Shown here: positions 1 through 8,738 of the stretch, in pieces
Layout of the letters: the number at the start of each line of letters is the position of its first letter
Numbering within the stretch: position 1 is the first letter of the stretch
NCBI GenBank assembly: GCA_013414745.1
Contig: CP058707.1
Location: 1,960,578-1,971,627, forward strand
Source of the DNA: Bacteroidota bacterium
Lineage (GTDB): Bacteria; Bacteroidota; Bacteroidia; Chitinophagales; Chitinophagaceae
DNA length: 11,050 bases
Direction of reading: 5' to 3'
Made by a program: the position numbers and the translations under genes
The notes under the pieces: generated by a model
Seen by the model: only the letters and a program-made list of their open reading frames with translations
What the model was told of the DNA's origin: nothing
Database searches by the model: none

Positions 1-408
1 GACCTTTTTGTCGCATTGAATATTGTAAATCAACGAACGATAGGTTCCTGATGGGGTCTGATAATTTGTAAAAAGATTCCTGGCCGGATCAAAGTGAAAT
101 ATTCCATTTCCGGTGCCTCCCCAAATACCCCCTTTCATCAAGACACAATGCATATACCGTGTTGTTCATCAATGAATTCTCTGATCGGGTTCTGCGAAAA
201 TTGTAAAGTGTTTTCCATCAAACCGGGAAAGGCCAGACTGAGTTCCTACCCAAACGATGCCTTTGGGATCCTGACAAATACTATAGATGATATTGTCGCC
301 TAAACCATCCTTATCATTGAATTGGGTATACGTAAATAAATTCGTCTGACCCTGGGCCAGATTTACGTAAGATATCAAAACAAGCAATCGAATAAGCAGG
401 CGTAACAT
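1..408 (-). CDS. N-terminal part of a two-component-regulator beta-propeller sensor (partial, frameshifted)
   Basis: The reading starts at the ATG complementary to 406-408 with a hydrophobic signal peptide (LLIRLLVLISYVNLAQG), then the typical opening of Bacteroidota periplasmic propeller sensors: a 'DGLGDNIIYSICQDPKG' segment followed by the blade motif WVGTQSGLSRFDG. The frame stops at 169-171, but the protein continues in another frame (LMNNTVYALCLDERG, about 130-170) and then returns to the first frame (GGIWGGTGNGIFHFDPARN) to the window edge. Two compensating single-base indels therefore separate pieces of one protein. Such proteins usually continue into further blades and then a histidine kinase, diguanylate cyclase or DNA-binding output; that part lies outside the window, so the output type is unknown. 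The propeller is expected in the periplasm. A functional gene with sequence errors seems more likely than a pseudogene. Confidence 0.75.
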
Positions 409-962
409 AGGACGAAGAACAAGGTAAAACAGGTCGCCGGGGTTTAAAAATAATTCAGCCTGAAATGTTCACTACAGCCCTTGAACTGTTATTAATGGAA
501 GCTGAAATGCACAAATCGCATCTCCAGTGTCGGTAGTCAGGGTTTGAGTTAAACGTGAAAACGATTTTTGTTATCCCATTTCAAAGAGAGATAGACCGCT
601 TTGAATGCAGGAATCATTTCAATTGCTGATCAATAATTTTGAATGAATGATTTGATTTTCCGCCTCCCACACCGGTATAAACACTGCTGAAACATCTTGT
701 GATGCATTTCAAAGTAGAAATTACGCGGTTCGGCAAAGAATAGTTTAAGAATAAACCGGTAGGTATCACTTTTGTTAGCGATACCACCCATTCAGGAAGT
801 GGGTGTAATGAATCAAACAAGCCAATTATTTAATACAACCCAAACTGCACGTGTATGAAATTACCTAAACGACAAGATATTATGGATGGAATTTTTACCT
901 GATTCTGTTTTTGCCTTGTTGTCGGTGGTGGTCCTGATGCAAGTAGATTGATTACGATTTTA
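409..962. other. Intergenic stretch without a supportable gene
   Basis: About 550 bases lie between the end of the soluble TIR gene and the start of the propeller gene. Short open frames exist on both strands, but none shows a recognisable motif or plausible domain. No clear terminator hairpin was found after the TIR gene. A TAATTTTG box at 634-641 on the plus strand matches the Bacteroidota -7 consensus but has no good -33 partner and no gene downstream. The stretch could hold the promoter of the propeller gene or a decayed gene; I cannot tell which. Confidence 0.5.
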
Positions 963-1421
963 TCATGCCCTGCTTTGAAGCATAAAATCAACCACCCCTC
1001 TAATCTGGCGTGCAATATCTGTGAAGGCCACATCGGGGTCTTCAAAGGTACTCACGGGTTGGGCCCCACTGGGTAAGGCCTGAAGTTTTGCATAGGGCAT
1101 TTCGCTCCATTCACAGGGCCTTAAAATAATGGGTATGATGCGAGCCGATCCTTCCTCATGCCGCTGCATCGCCAGGCTGAGTTCTTTCTCCCAGATATAC
1201 TGACTGGCATTAAAATCAACACTAACGAGCAATAAAATGATATCAGCTGTTTGTAATTCGTTCAGGATGGCCTGGTCCCATTCCTGGCCGGCGACGATTT
1301 GCCGATCTTGCCACACCTTCAGTTTACCACTGCGCTTCAGCATCACAAGGTGTTTGTCCAATTCATTTTTCATGGACTCATCTTCATGGGCATAGGATAG
1401 AAAAACCGAAATTTGAGGCAT
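963..1421 (-). CDS. Soluble TIR-domain protein, candidate NADase effector
   Basis: This intact 152-residue protein is almost entirely one TIR domain. Visible elements are the first strand ISVFLSYAHEDE (residues 4-15), VWQDRQIVAGQEWDQAI (36-52), the ADIILLLVSVDF strand (59-70), the helix YIWEKELSLA (75-84), and the late IIPIILRPCEW (95-105) and KLQALPSGAQPV (112-123) segments typical of bacterial TIR_2 proteins. Glu80, in WEKEL, aligns by eye with the catalytic glutamate of NAD-cleaving TIRs (SARM1 has W..KEI), so NADase activity is plausible but inferred. There is no signal peptide or membrane segment, so it should be cytoplasmic. Its start lies 14 bases after the stop of the membrane TIR gene, which implies cotranscription. 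The leader GAAAATTATCACCT has no Shine-Dalgarno site, as is common in this phylum. Confidence 0.88.
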   Translation of the reverse strand: MPQISVFLSYAHEDESMKNELDKHLVMLKRSGKLKVWQDRQIVAGQEWDQAILNELQTADIILLLVSVDFNASQYIWEKELSLAMQRHEEGSARIIPIILRPCEWSEMPYAKLQALPSGAQPVSTFEDPDVAFTDIARQIRGVVDFMLQSRA

Positions 1422-1435
1422 AGGTGATAATTTTC

Positions 1436-2791
1436 TTATTGTCCGATCCAGATTTCAATCAGCCTTGGACGTACGCCGCTCAGACTGACAAAACGAACAG
1501 GAAGTTGAGGGCCCGACTCGGCAATCACTTTAGCGACCCATTCGGCTTGCGCGCGGTCGGATTCAGAAAAATAACGGATCTCAGTAGCGAAACTAAACTC
1601 CATCTTTTCAGCGGGAGGGACCTTGCCAATTCGTGTGGCACTTAATTTTTCCCGAATCTGCCCTGCCAGTTTTTGTTGTTCTGGCATGTATTGAATAAAA
1701 TACGATAAGGCTTTTCTGTTTCCGGAGGCGGAGAAGCCGCCGAACCAGCTCCGGTCGGGTAATCAGGAGCTTCTACAAGGGGAGCGGGTGCGGGTGCCGG
1801 GGCGATGCTCGTATTTTTACTCTCTGCTACATCCATCGGGAGTCTTTTCAGCGCTTTCAGTTTCCGGCACGAGCGCAGCAGGTAATTGACCACTTACCCG
1901 TGGATTGTTTTTCATCCATTCAGCGAGGGTAGAATCCTTCTCCCGATAAAGTTGTATTTCGCGTTCCCGGGTGCTGTTGACTTGCTTCAGCAAATTGGCC
2001 TGTTTTTCAATTTCGTTTTGATACCCTTCCTTTTCCTGATTCCACAACCAGGCAAAGAGAATAAATCCACAAGCCATCAGGATAAATAGCATGGTTGCCA
2101 AAATGGCCCAACGTTTATTTTTTGTTCGTTGGCCATCAATTGGTCGATGAGGTTGATATTTTGATGCACATCCATAGTATCAGGCAATTTTAAGTTGAGC
2201 CGGAAAAATACGTTCCGAAGAGTGAACAAGGCAATACAAGCAAACATCAGAAAGGCGAACAAGGCAGCACCTAAACCCATGTTTAATTTTACATAAACAA
2301 ATCCTCCCGCCAGGATGCCCATCAGGAGTAATAGGGCAGCGATCAGATAAAAAAATGGTTTATTAACTCCGAGCGCACTTCCACCGTCTCGAGTTCAGGA
2401 AATATGGCTTTTAACCTGAACGGCTATTTGGGTGAATAATTTTTCTTTTTCACCGGCATCGTCCGCCGCTTCCAAAACCGACACGCCACCCCGTGGAAAA
2501 ACCTGAGTGAGGTAGGGTTTAAATACATCTTCTGCTGTCCAGTCGCAGGGCCGCCACAATACTGGAAATATCGGTCTGCGCAGTCCAACGGCTTGCTGAA
2601 ACCAGGCCATACACTCTTCACTGTTAATCGATCCACACTAATTAGCGGAATGGTCATCTGCAGAAGTTACATATTGTCCTAAAAACTGCATGTCGGCATG
2701 TCGTTGAAAAACCGCCTCACGATCGATTAATTGTAAGAGGCCTTTTTCTGATAGCGTATAAAAAAGGGTGCCGATCTTTATAAAGATTCAT
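1436..2791 (-). pseudogene. Membrane-anchored TIR-like protein with coiled coil and C-terminal alpha/beta domain, fragmented by frameshifts
   Basis: No single frame covers this gene, but a continuous protein of about 450 residues can be read by switching frames at roughly 2745-2765, 2655, 2630, 2395, 2350, 2120, 1850 and 1710; several of these lie at A/T runs. In order it has: a TIR-like domain (LLQLIDREAVFQRHAD, then MTIPLISVD, SEECMAWFQQAVGLRRP, IFPVLWRPCDW); about three hydrophobic helices (YLIAALLLLMGILAGGFVYV, MGLGAALFAFLMFACIALF, ILATMLFILMACGFILFAWL); a charged coiled coil (EGYQNEIEKQANLLKQ onward); a Pro/Ala-rich linker (APAPAPAPLVEAPDYP); and a C-terminal domain (EIRYFSESDRAQAEW, RPRLIEIWIG) that recalls LytR_C-like folds. 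With the TIR inside, three helices would place the coiled coil and C-domain in the periplasm. It lies between the muramidase (60 bases away) and the soluble TIR (14 bases). The start at 2789-2791 is a guess because of a nearby frameshift. It may be a real gene with sequencing indels rather than a pseudogene. Confidence 0.65.
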
Positions 2792-2851
2792 ATCATCGGA
2801 TCACCGGAATATAAAAAGCAGATTGTTTTAACGTTTCCAGGCATAGGATAT

Positions 2852-3685
2852 TCAGGATGAGAGGCGTTTGAATTTCAGGTAGGCCGTCTGAAGTTTGGTA
2901 TCATACCGGTTACTTTTATAAGAGGCCCCGTTGTACTTGCGTGCAAAATCGGCCCAGCGGGATGCCCGGAGCGCGTCCAGTATTTTATTCTTTTGTAAAA
3001 ATCGGCCAAAAATTTCCAGATGAGCTGCTTCGCCTTGTTCGAGATAAGAAATCATTTCGGAAGCACGGGCAAATCCCATGTCGGCATAATGATAACCCAT
3101 AATTTGAAACAGCCCCCATGATGTTGCACAAAGCGCGGCTTCTTCATGGATGGTTTTGGCTTTATTTAAACGATCGTATTGATTTTGGCGGTAGTACGGA
3201 TTGGGCGAAAAATAAGCGGGGTAGAGGATATTTTCGTTCCCGGTACGAAGAGATGCCGGATTGAGGCCGCGTTTTCGTAACTCTTTCCAAAACACATGCC
3301 CTTCGAATAAAATTTTCAATCGCCCGTTGGAGAAGCCTCGCCCGTTGGATTCCACTTCATGAACAGCCTTAATCTGTGCACTTTCCAGAGTATATTTTTC
3401 GGCAAAAGCTTTAAAGTCTGATTCACGGAGCGTTAAGCTCACAGGAAGCGGAAGGGGCTGGCTGGAGTTTGGTTGATGCGAACGTGCCGCCAATACAGAC
3501 CAGGTAATGGGCCCGGCCACACCATCTACTTTTAAATCGTTTTGTAGTTGAAAAGCACTAACGGCTGCTTCGGTCAGCGGTCCAAATTGCCCATCCACTT
3601 CCAGCGCAAATCCGGTTTGAACTAGCATTTCCTGTAAGAGAGTTACAAACTCACCCCGACTTCCACGCCGAAGTAACCTTTCCAT
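2852..3685 (-). CDS. Peptidoglycan-binding N-acetylmuramidase, endolysin-like
   Basis: This intact 277-residue protein should cleave the glycan strands of peptidoglycan. Residues 1 to about 67 form a PG_binding_1 module (RGSRGEFVTLLQEML, VDGQFGPLTEAAVSAFQ, DLKVDGVAGPITW). A short Ser/Pro-rich linker follows, then an N-acetylmuramidase domain of the DUF3380 type from about residue 85: VHEVESNGRGF, with a likely catalytic Glu in the VES segment, ILFEGHVFWKEL, and the substrate-groove segment ATSWGLFQIMGYHY. Domain order and length match phage and prophage endolysins and related Bacteroidota proteins. There is no signal peptide or transmembrane segment, so export would need lysis or another route. 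It is the first gene of a minus-strand unit followed by two TIR genes, which suggests a role in defence, lysis or envelope remodelling rather than housekeeping; that role is inferred. No phage structural genes are visible nearby. Confidence 0.88.
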   Translation of the reverse strand: MERLLRRGSRGEFVTLLQEMLVQTGFALEVDGQFGPLTEAAVSAFQLQNDLKVDGVAGPITWSVLAARSHQPNSSQPLPLPVSLTLRESDFKAFAEKYTLESAQIKAVHEVESNGRGFSNGRLKILFEGHVFWKELRKRGLNPASLRTGNENILYPAYFSPNPYYRQNQYDRLNKAKTIHEEAALCATSWGLFQIMGYHYADMGFARASEMISYLEQGEAAHLEIFGRFLQKNKILDALRASRWADFARKYNGASYKSNRYDTKLQTAYLKFKRLSS

Positions 3686-3701
3686 AGTGTTGATTGAAAC
3701 C

Positions 3702-3733
3702 TAATAATACAACATATTTGAGACTGTTGCAAA
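3702..3733 (-). promoter_or_regulatory. Weak candidate promoter of the muramidase-TIR unit
   Basis: On the minus strand a TTTG (3730-3733) is followed after 20 bases by TATTATTA (3702-3709), about 17 bases before the muramidase ATG. The spacing fits the Bacteroidota TTTG / TAnnTTTG promoter, but the second box misses two consensus positions. The location makes sense for the first gene of the unit; the sequence match alone is not persuasive. Confidence 0.22.
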
Positions 3734-3875
3734 TCCCTGAGGCATTCTTTCAAAGGGTTTTGCATGAGTCTAAGTAGTACCTATACAAATTAAAAAGCTA
3801 GTTTAAATTTCCAGAAGGGGTCTTTTCAGCCCCAAAAGTATTTCCATGCTATAGCTAGGTCAAAATAATAAACAA

Positions 3876-4139
3876 CTGGATTTTTACGGCGAAAAGATTT
3901 TCATTGGAATTGATGTTCATTTTAAACGCTGGCAGGTTTCAATTTTTGCTCAGAAGTTGCAGGCTATCTGGTCGGCGCTTCAAATTCAAGCAAGCGTCCA
4001 AGGGATGGTACAGTTCTTTTCTTCCCGACACTTCGTATCGGGACTAAAGGATGACTCGGAAGTTGAAGATGCCGAAGAGAACCCTGTTTATGAAAATTGG
4101 CGTAAGACGATTACGAATGTTTCGGGGACCTTGCTGTAA
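3876..4139 (+). pseudogene. Remnant of an IS110-family transposase, N-terminal part only
   Basis: An open frame from CTG at 3876 to the stop at 4139 (87 residues) begins DFYGEKIFIGIDVHFKRWQV. This resembles the N-terminus of IS110-type transposases, in which the Asp of GIDVH is the first residue of the DEDD catalytic set. A following segment (IQASVQGMVQFFSSRHF) fits the next helix of the family. The rest, including the remaining acidic residues and the C-terminal Transposase_20 region, is absent, and the likely start codon is CTG where an ATG would be expected. About 87 residues remain of a protein that is normally 300-400, so this is a dead fragment. It marks past insertion between the TIR unit and the fibre genes. 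Confidence 0.45.
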
Positions 4140-4649
4140 CTGAAATTCTGAGGCTTAAGCCTAAAGAATTTTGTGATCGTTAGGAGAATTGAAAATTAAG
4201 AATTGAATTGCAAACTTATCGTAGAGATATGAAAAGTACTGTGCATCAAATCAAACCAATTTTACACCAGATAGCAATGATAGCAACTACTTTCACGTTA
4301 AACAGTAGCCTCTAAAGATTTGATTTGCTCAGTGACCCAAATTAGAAAATCATACCGCGCCCAACTATACCCATTCCAACGATAAATAGTCTAAAGACTA
4401 GCTGAGTTGTGAAGTGGTCATACTACGATGAATTTGGTTGATAGACCAATTCCTATCCCGTCTCCTCAACTCGGAAGAGCCCAGCCGGTAAAGAATTTTT
4501 CGAGGAACGACCATTACAAAGCATACATCGGTATTCGTTGTATGATCATTTGCTGTGCCCAACTGCAAACTTTGGGCTGAAACCGACCAACTGCTCATTT
4601 AAGCGATTTGAACTATAGGATTGATTACTTTTATACAAAGAATCCATTT
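4140..4649. other. Non-coding stretch before the first fibre gene
   Basis: About 510 bases hold no gene I can support. Small open frames are present (for example 4229-4315, 28 codons, starting MKSTVHQIKPILHQ), without recognisable motifs. The stretch contains a palindrome (4145-4169) and a small TAGTCT-AA-AGACTA hairpin (4388-4401). The fibre-gene promoter should lie here, but I could not find a convincing TTTG / TAnnTTTG pair at suitable spacing. Confidence 0.5.
4145..4169. repeat. Interrupted palindrome just after the transposase remnant
   Basis: A perfect 12-base palindrome AGGCTTAAGCCT (4151-4162) is flanked by ATTCT (4145-4149) and AGAAT (4165-4169), which pair across it. It starts 6 bases after the stop of the transposase remnant. 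It could be a terminator-like stem, a protein-binding site or an IS-related end. It lacks a proper loop and a long T tract, so a rho-independent terminator is doubtful. Confidence 0.5.
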
Positions 4650-5738
4650 ATGAAACAAACACTTAAACTCCTTCACCGGACTGATTTTAGCCGGAACCCC
4701 TGCGCTGATCAAAGCCCAGGTTCCTCAAAATTTAACTACCAGGGTATTGCCCGCGACAGCAAAGGCAACCCCATGGGCCAACAAACCCTGGGCATCAAAC
4801 TGAGCGTATTGCCTACCTCAGATGCCACAACCCCTGAATATGAAGAAGTACAAACCATCACCACCAATGAGTTTGGATTGTATACGCTGCAAATCGGCAA
4901 CGGCCAGGCGGTTACAGGTACGATGGCAGAAGTAAAATGGGAAACCGGAAACAAATACATTCGGGTGAGCATCGATCCCCAGGGCGGCACAAATTATGTA
5001 GATGCCGGCACCACACAATTATTGAGTGTACCCTATGCGATTTATGCAGACAAAGCCGGAATGGCCAAAGAAACTGCTGGCGTCACACGTGCAGGAACAG
5101 TATCTACCTCAGCAGCCGGTACAGGAACGGTGAACTACCTGACGAAGTTTACTGCTGCAAATACCATTTACAATAGTCAGGTATTTGACAATGGAAGTAA
5201 TGTGGGAATAGGTACCACGAGTCCGTTTGCCAAGTTACATATCAACCAGAACAATGCTTCGGTATTGGAACATCTTCGCATGCAGAATCAGAGTGCAGCC
5301 GGAGCCGGGCGTTTTACGATGTATAGTGATGGTGCAGTGAATTACGCGACGTTTACGAAATACGGCAGCACGTATGCCGGATCGTATGCGGGTCTGCCTA
5401 CCTTGTATCCATTTGCCAACTTACTGGCGTTTGGAAACAATGGTGTAGCGGCGAATGACGGACTGGGTCGCTTCCTGATCAGTACGGCGGGTAATGCCGG
5501 TATCAGTATTTTCAAAGGCGGTACCAGTAAACTAAAATTCCACGCCGACTTCACGACCGAGAATGTGGGTATCGGAGGCAATAGTGCTCCGGTAAGCAGG
5601 GTGCACCTGAACAATACCGATGGAACCAGTATGGATGTTCGCTTAACAAATAATACCTCAGGTCATACGGCCAATGACGGGTTAACAATCACCGAAAACG
5701 GAACCACAGCATCCATCAATAATCTGGAGAATGGTGAT
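4650..5738 (+). repeat. Direct repeat, copy 1: shared 5' part of the fibre genes
   Basis: This stretch matches 7650-8738 almost base for base. In a 180-base stretch that I compared by eye (4741-4920) there are 6 differences, about 97% identity. Similarity begins at the ATG, not in the leader, and ends abruptly after ATGGTGAT near 5738. The edges therefore coincide with the start of the gene and a point inside the coding region. Confidence 0.9.
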
Positions 5739-7565
5739 TTAAATTTTGGAACAAACAATACGCCTCGCATGACGGTAACCGCAGCAGGAAACGTAGAAGT
5801 TGCGAATCAACTTAAAATAGCAGGAGGCGCACCGGGAGCCGGTAAAGTATTGACATCGGATGCAGCGGGTTTAGCAAGTTGGAATACACCCACTATCAGT
5901 AGTGCAGGGGGCACATTAAATTACATTCCGAAATACACACCGGATGGAAGTACTTTAGGGAACAGTAATTTACTTGATAATGGAACAGATTTACTTGAAA
6001 ACAACTATCCCCAATACAAATGTAAATGGGGTTAGTTCCCAAACTGATTTCACGTTTCGAGGAGACAAATATGCCGTGGTCATTAACAAAAATAGTATTG
6101 GTGAAAATCAGGTCATTCTAACTAATCCCTTCCTAAACATCCTGTTGATGGGGATTCGACTAGAATGCAAACAGCACTTTATGATAGCACATCGGCCATT
6201 TGTGATTATTTATCAAATACGCATATTGGAACGGTTAATAATGGTTTGAATATACGATATGGTTCAGGCAAGATATTTAACGGAAGTATTAATCAAGGCC
6301 CTTCTCAAACGCACATTTTGCGATCAGTGCTAACCATGATACAACTGCACATTTTATTTCAACGAATTCTAACGGAACTTCCAATCTGGGTGTGTTAACT
6401 CAGGTCACTTCAGATTACTCTCCTATTGGGCATCAGATTAATACGACCCGGACAGGCACCGGAAACCCTTCGTTTAGCTATGGACAAACTATTAATGTAA
6501 ATGGAAACGAACAAGACGCTTATGGCTCAAATATTTATGTGACGAACGCCAATTCGGCCGGTGGCTTTACAACTGGAGAGTTCATTCAATCAGTACAAAA
6601 TGGGAATGCAAATAATTATGGTCAACAAATTGTCGCTTCAACGAATAGTGCTAGTTCTACCAATACAACAATAGGTTCATGGGTAAGTGCCAATGCCCCG
6701 AATTCCAATCAGGGAAGGGTAACTGCCATTATCGGCTCTGTTGGGGGTGATGTTCAGGTCATTGGAATTCAAGGGAACGCCACAGGTAAATGGGATGCAA
6801 CGACTGGAACAACAGATGCCTTTGGTGTATTCGGTCAAGCCTTTGGAGGCTTTGGTAATGCGGATTATGCGTACAGTATATATGGTGCTTCAGCAACCGG
6901 AGCTTTAACGAACTATGCAGGCTATTTCAATGGAAATACCCATATCAACGGCACTTTGAGTAAATCATCCGGTACGTTTAAAATCGATCACCCGCAAGAC
7001 CCAGAGAATAAATACTTAATACACAGCTTTGTTGAAAGCCCCGATATGATGAATGTGTATAATGGAAATATCATCACAGATAATGATGGAAATGCTACCA
7101 TTGAACTTCCCGCTTATTTTGAAGCGGAAAACAAAGATTTCAAATATCAGTTAACCGTCATTGACAACAGTAACGATTTTGTAATGGCTAAAGTCACTGA
7201 AAAGGTTTTCAACAACACCTTTAAAATTAAAACTAGTAAACCGAATGTAGAAGTCAGCTGGCAGGTAACAGGAGTTCGTCAGGACGCCTGGGCTAATGCA
7301 CATCGTGTGGTTCCGGAAGTGGAGAAAGGAGAACGCGAAAAAGGTAAGTACTTAAATCCGGAAGTGTTTGGTAAAGATGCCAGCTATGCCTTGAACCCTC
7401 AACCACAAGATGCAAAGGCCACAATGAGTGAAAAAGAAAAAAGCAGAAGAAGCCAGAAAAAGAAGTTGCGAGATGCCTGCTCATGCTCAGGAACTACTCG
7501 AAAAACAGAAACAGCAGGAGTTGGATAAAAAAATACGACAGGAAATCCGAATGGTTCGGTTTTAA
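4650..7565 (+). CDS. Secreted fibre-like protein, copy 1 (frameshifted)
   Basis: The start is taken at ATG 4650 by alignment with copy 2. The signal-peptide frame (TGLILAGTPALIKAQVPQ) is out of phase between two compensating indels, so as written the N-terminus is scrambled. Then come: a widespread Bacteroidota N-terminal module from FNYQGIARD to YAIYADKAG (about 4729-5062); a NYLTKFT...DNGSNVGIGTTSP module (about 5120-5225); a long low-complexity Gly/Asn/Thr beta-rich region; a second such module (about 5815-5990); and a C-terminal domain from about 6961 (FKIDHPQDPENKYLIHSFVE ... WQVTGVRQDAWANAHR, YLNPEVFG) common in large surface proteins. The frame changes near 5990, 6140 and 6318; near 7440, within an A-rich run, a charged tail (ELLEKQKQQELDKKIRQEIR) continues to the stop at 7563-7565, while the unshifted frame stops at 7528. 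It resembles tail-fibre or adhesin proteins; the function is unknown. No type IX sorting domain was seen. Confidence 0.7.
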
Positions 7566-7649
7566 GAAATTAGCGATGAATTGACCAAAGTGGAACTAAT
7601 TTTATTGTCCTGCCTGTTCTATTGTTTTCGCATTTAAATAAAATATTCT

Positions 7650-8738
7650 ATGAAACACAAACTTAAGCTTCTCTTAACCGGAATGATTTTAGCCGGTACC
7701 CCTGCGCTGATGAAAGCCCAGGTTCCTCAAAATTTAACTACCAGGGTATTGCCCGCGACAGCAAAGGCAATCCCATGGGCAAACAAACCCTGGGCATCAA
7801 ACTGAGTGTATTGCCTACCTCAGATGCCACAACCCCTGAATATGAAGAAGTACAAACCATCACGACCAATGAGTTTGGTTTGTATACGCTGCAAATCGGC
7901 AATGGCCAGGCGGTTACAGGTACGATGGCAGAAGTAAAATGGGAAACCGGAAACAAATACATTCGGGTGAGCATCGATCCGAAGGGCGGAAGCAATTATG
8001 TAGATGCCGGCACCACGCAATTATTGAGTGTACCCTATGCGATTTATGCCGATAAAGCAGGTTTAGCCAAAGAAACTGCTGGTGGTACCCGTGCAGGAAC
8101 AGTATCTACCTCAGCAGCCGGTACAGGAACGGTGAACTATCTGACGAAGTTTACTGCTGCAAATACCATTTACAATAGTCAGGTATTTGACAATGGAAGT
8201 AATGTGGAATAGGTACCACGAGTCCGTTTGCCAAGTTACATATCAACCAGAACAATGCTTCGGTATTAGAACATCTTCGCATGCAGAATCAGAGTGCAGC
8301 CGGAGCCGGACGTTTTACGATGTATAGTGATGGTGCAGTGAATTACGCGACGTTTACGAAATACGGCAGCACGTATGCCGGATCGTATGTGGTCTGCCTA
8401 CCTTGTATCCATTTGCCAACTTACTGGCGTTTGGAAACAATGGTGTAGCGGCGAACGACGGATTGGGTCGCTTCCTGATCAGTACGGCAGGTAATGCGGG
8501 GATCAGTTTGTTTAAAGGCGGTACAAGCAAGTTAAAATTCCATGCGGACTTCACGACGGAGAATGTGGGCATCGGAGGGAATAGTGCTCCGGTAAGTCGG
8601 GTACACCTGAACAATACCGATGGAACCAGTATGGATGTTCGCTTAACAAATAATACCTCAGGTCATACGGCCAATGATGGGTTAACTATCACGGAAAACG
8701 GAACCATAGCATCCATCAATAATATGGAGAATGGTGAT
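7650..8738 (+). repeat. Direct repeat, copy 2: shared 5' part of the fibre genes
   Basis: This is the partner of 4650-5738. The offset is 3000 at the ATG, 3002 by 4741, 3001 after a lost G near 8207 (GTGGGA in copy 1, GTGGA here) and 3000 after another loss near 8391 (TGCGGGT in copy 1, TGTGGT here). The remaining differences are scattered substitutions, many of them synonymous, which suggests that both copies were under coding selection. Beyond 8738 the two genes are unrelated at the DNA level. Confidence 0.9.

Noticed and set aside
634..641. Perfect TAATTTTG box matching the Bacteroidota -7 element on the plus strand
   Set aside because: There is no TTTG at the right distance upstream and no plus-strand gene follows, so it is likely a chance match in A/T-rich DNA.
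614..820. 68-residue open frame on the minus strand in the left intergenic stretch
   Set aside because: It has no recognisable motif, no plausible neighbour and ordinary chance length; kept as intergenic sequence.
4229..4315. 28-codon open frame starting MKSTVHQIKPILHQ
   Set aside because: Too short, with no Shine-Dalgarno or domain evidence; not supportable as a gene.
4398..4598. 66-residue minus-strand open frame
   Set aside because: The composition is not protein-like for this window and there is no motif; a chance frame upstream of the fibre gene.
4736..4990. Minus-strand open frame also present in the second repeat (7738-7995)
   Set aside because: Its apparent conservation only reflects the duplicated plus-strand fibre coding sequence on the other strand.
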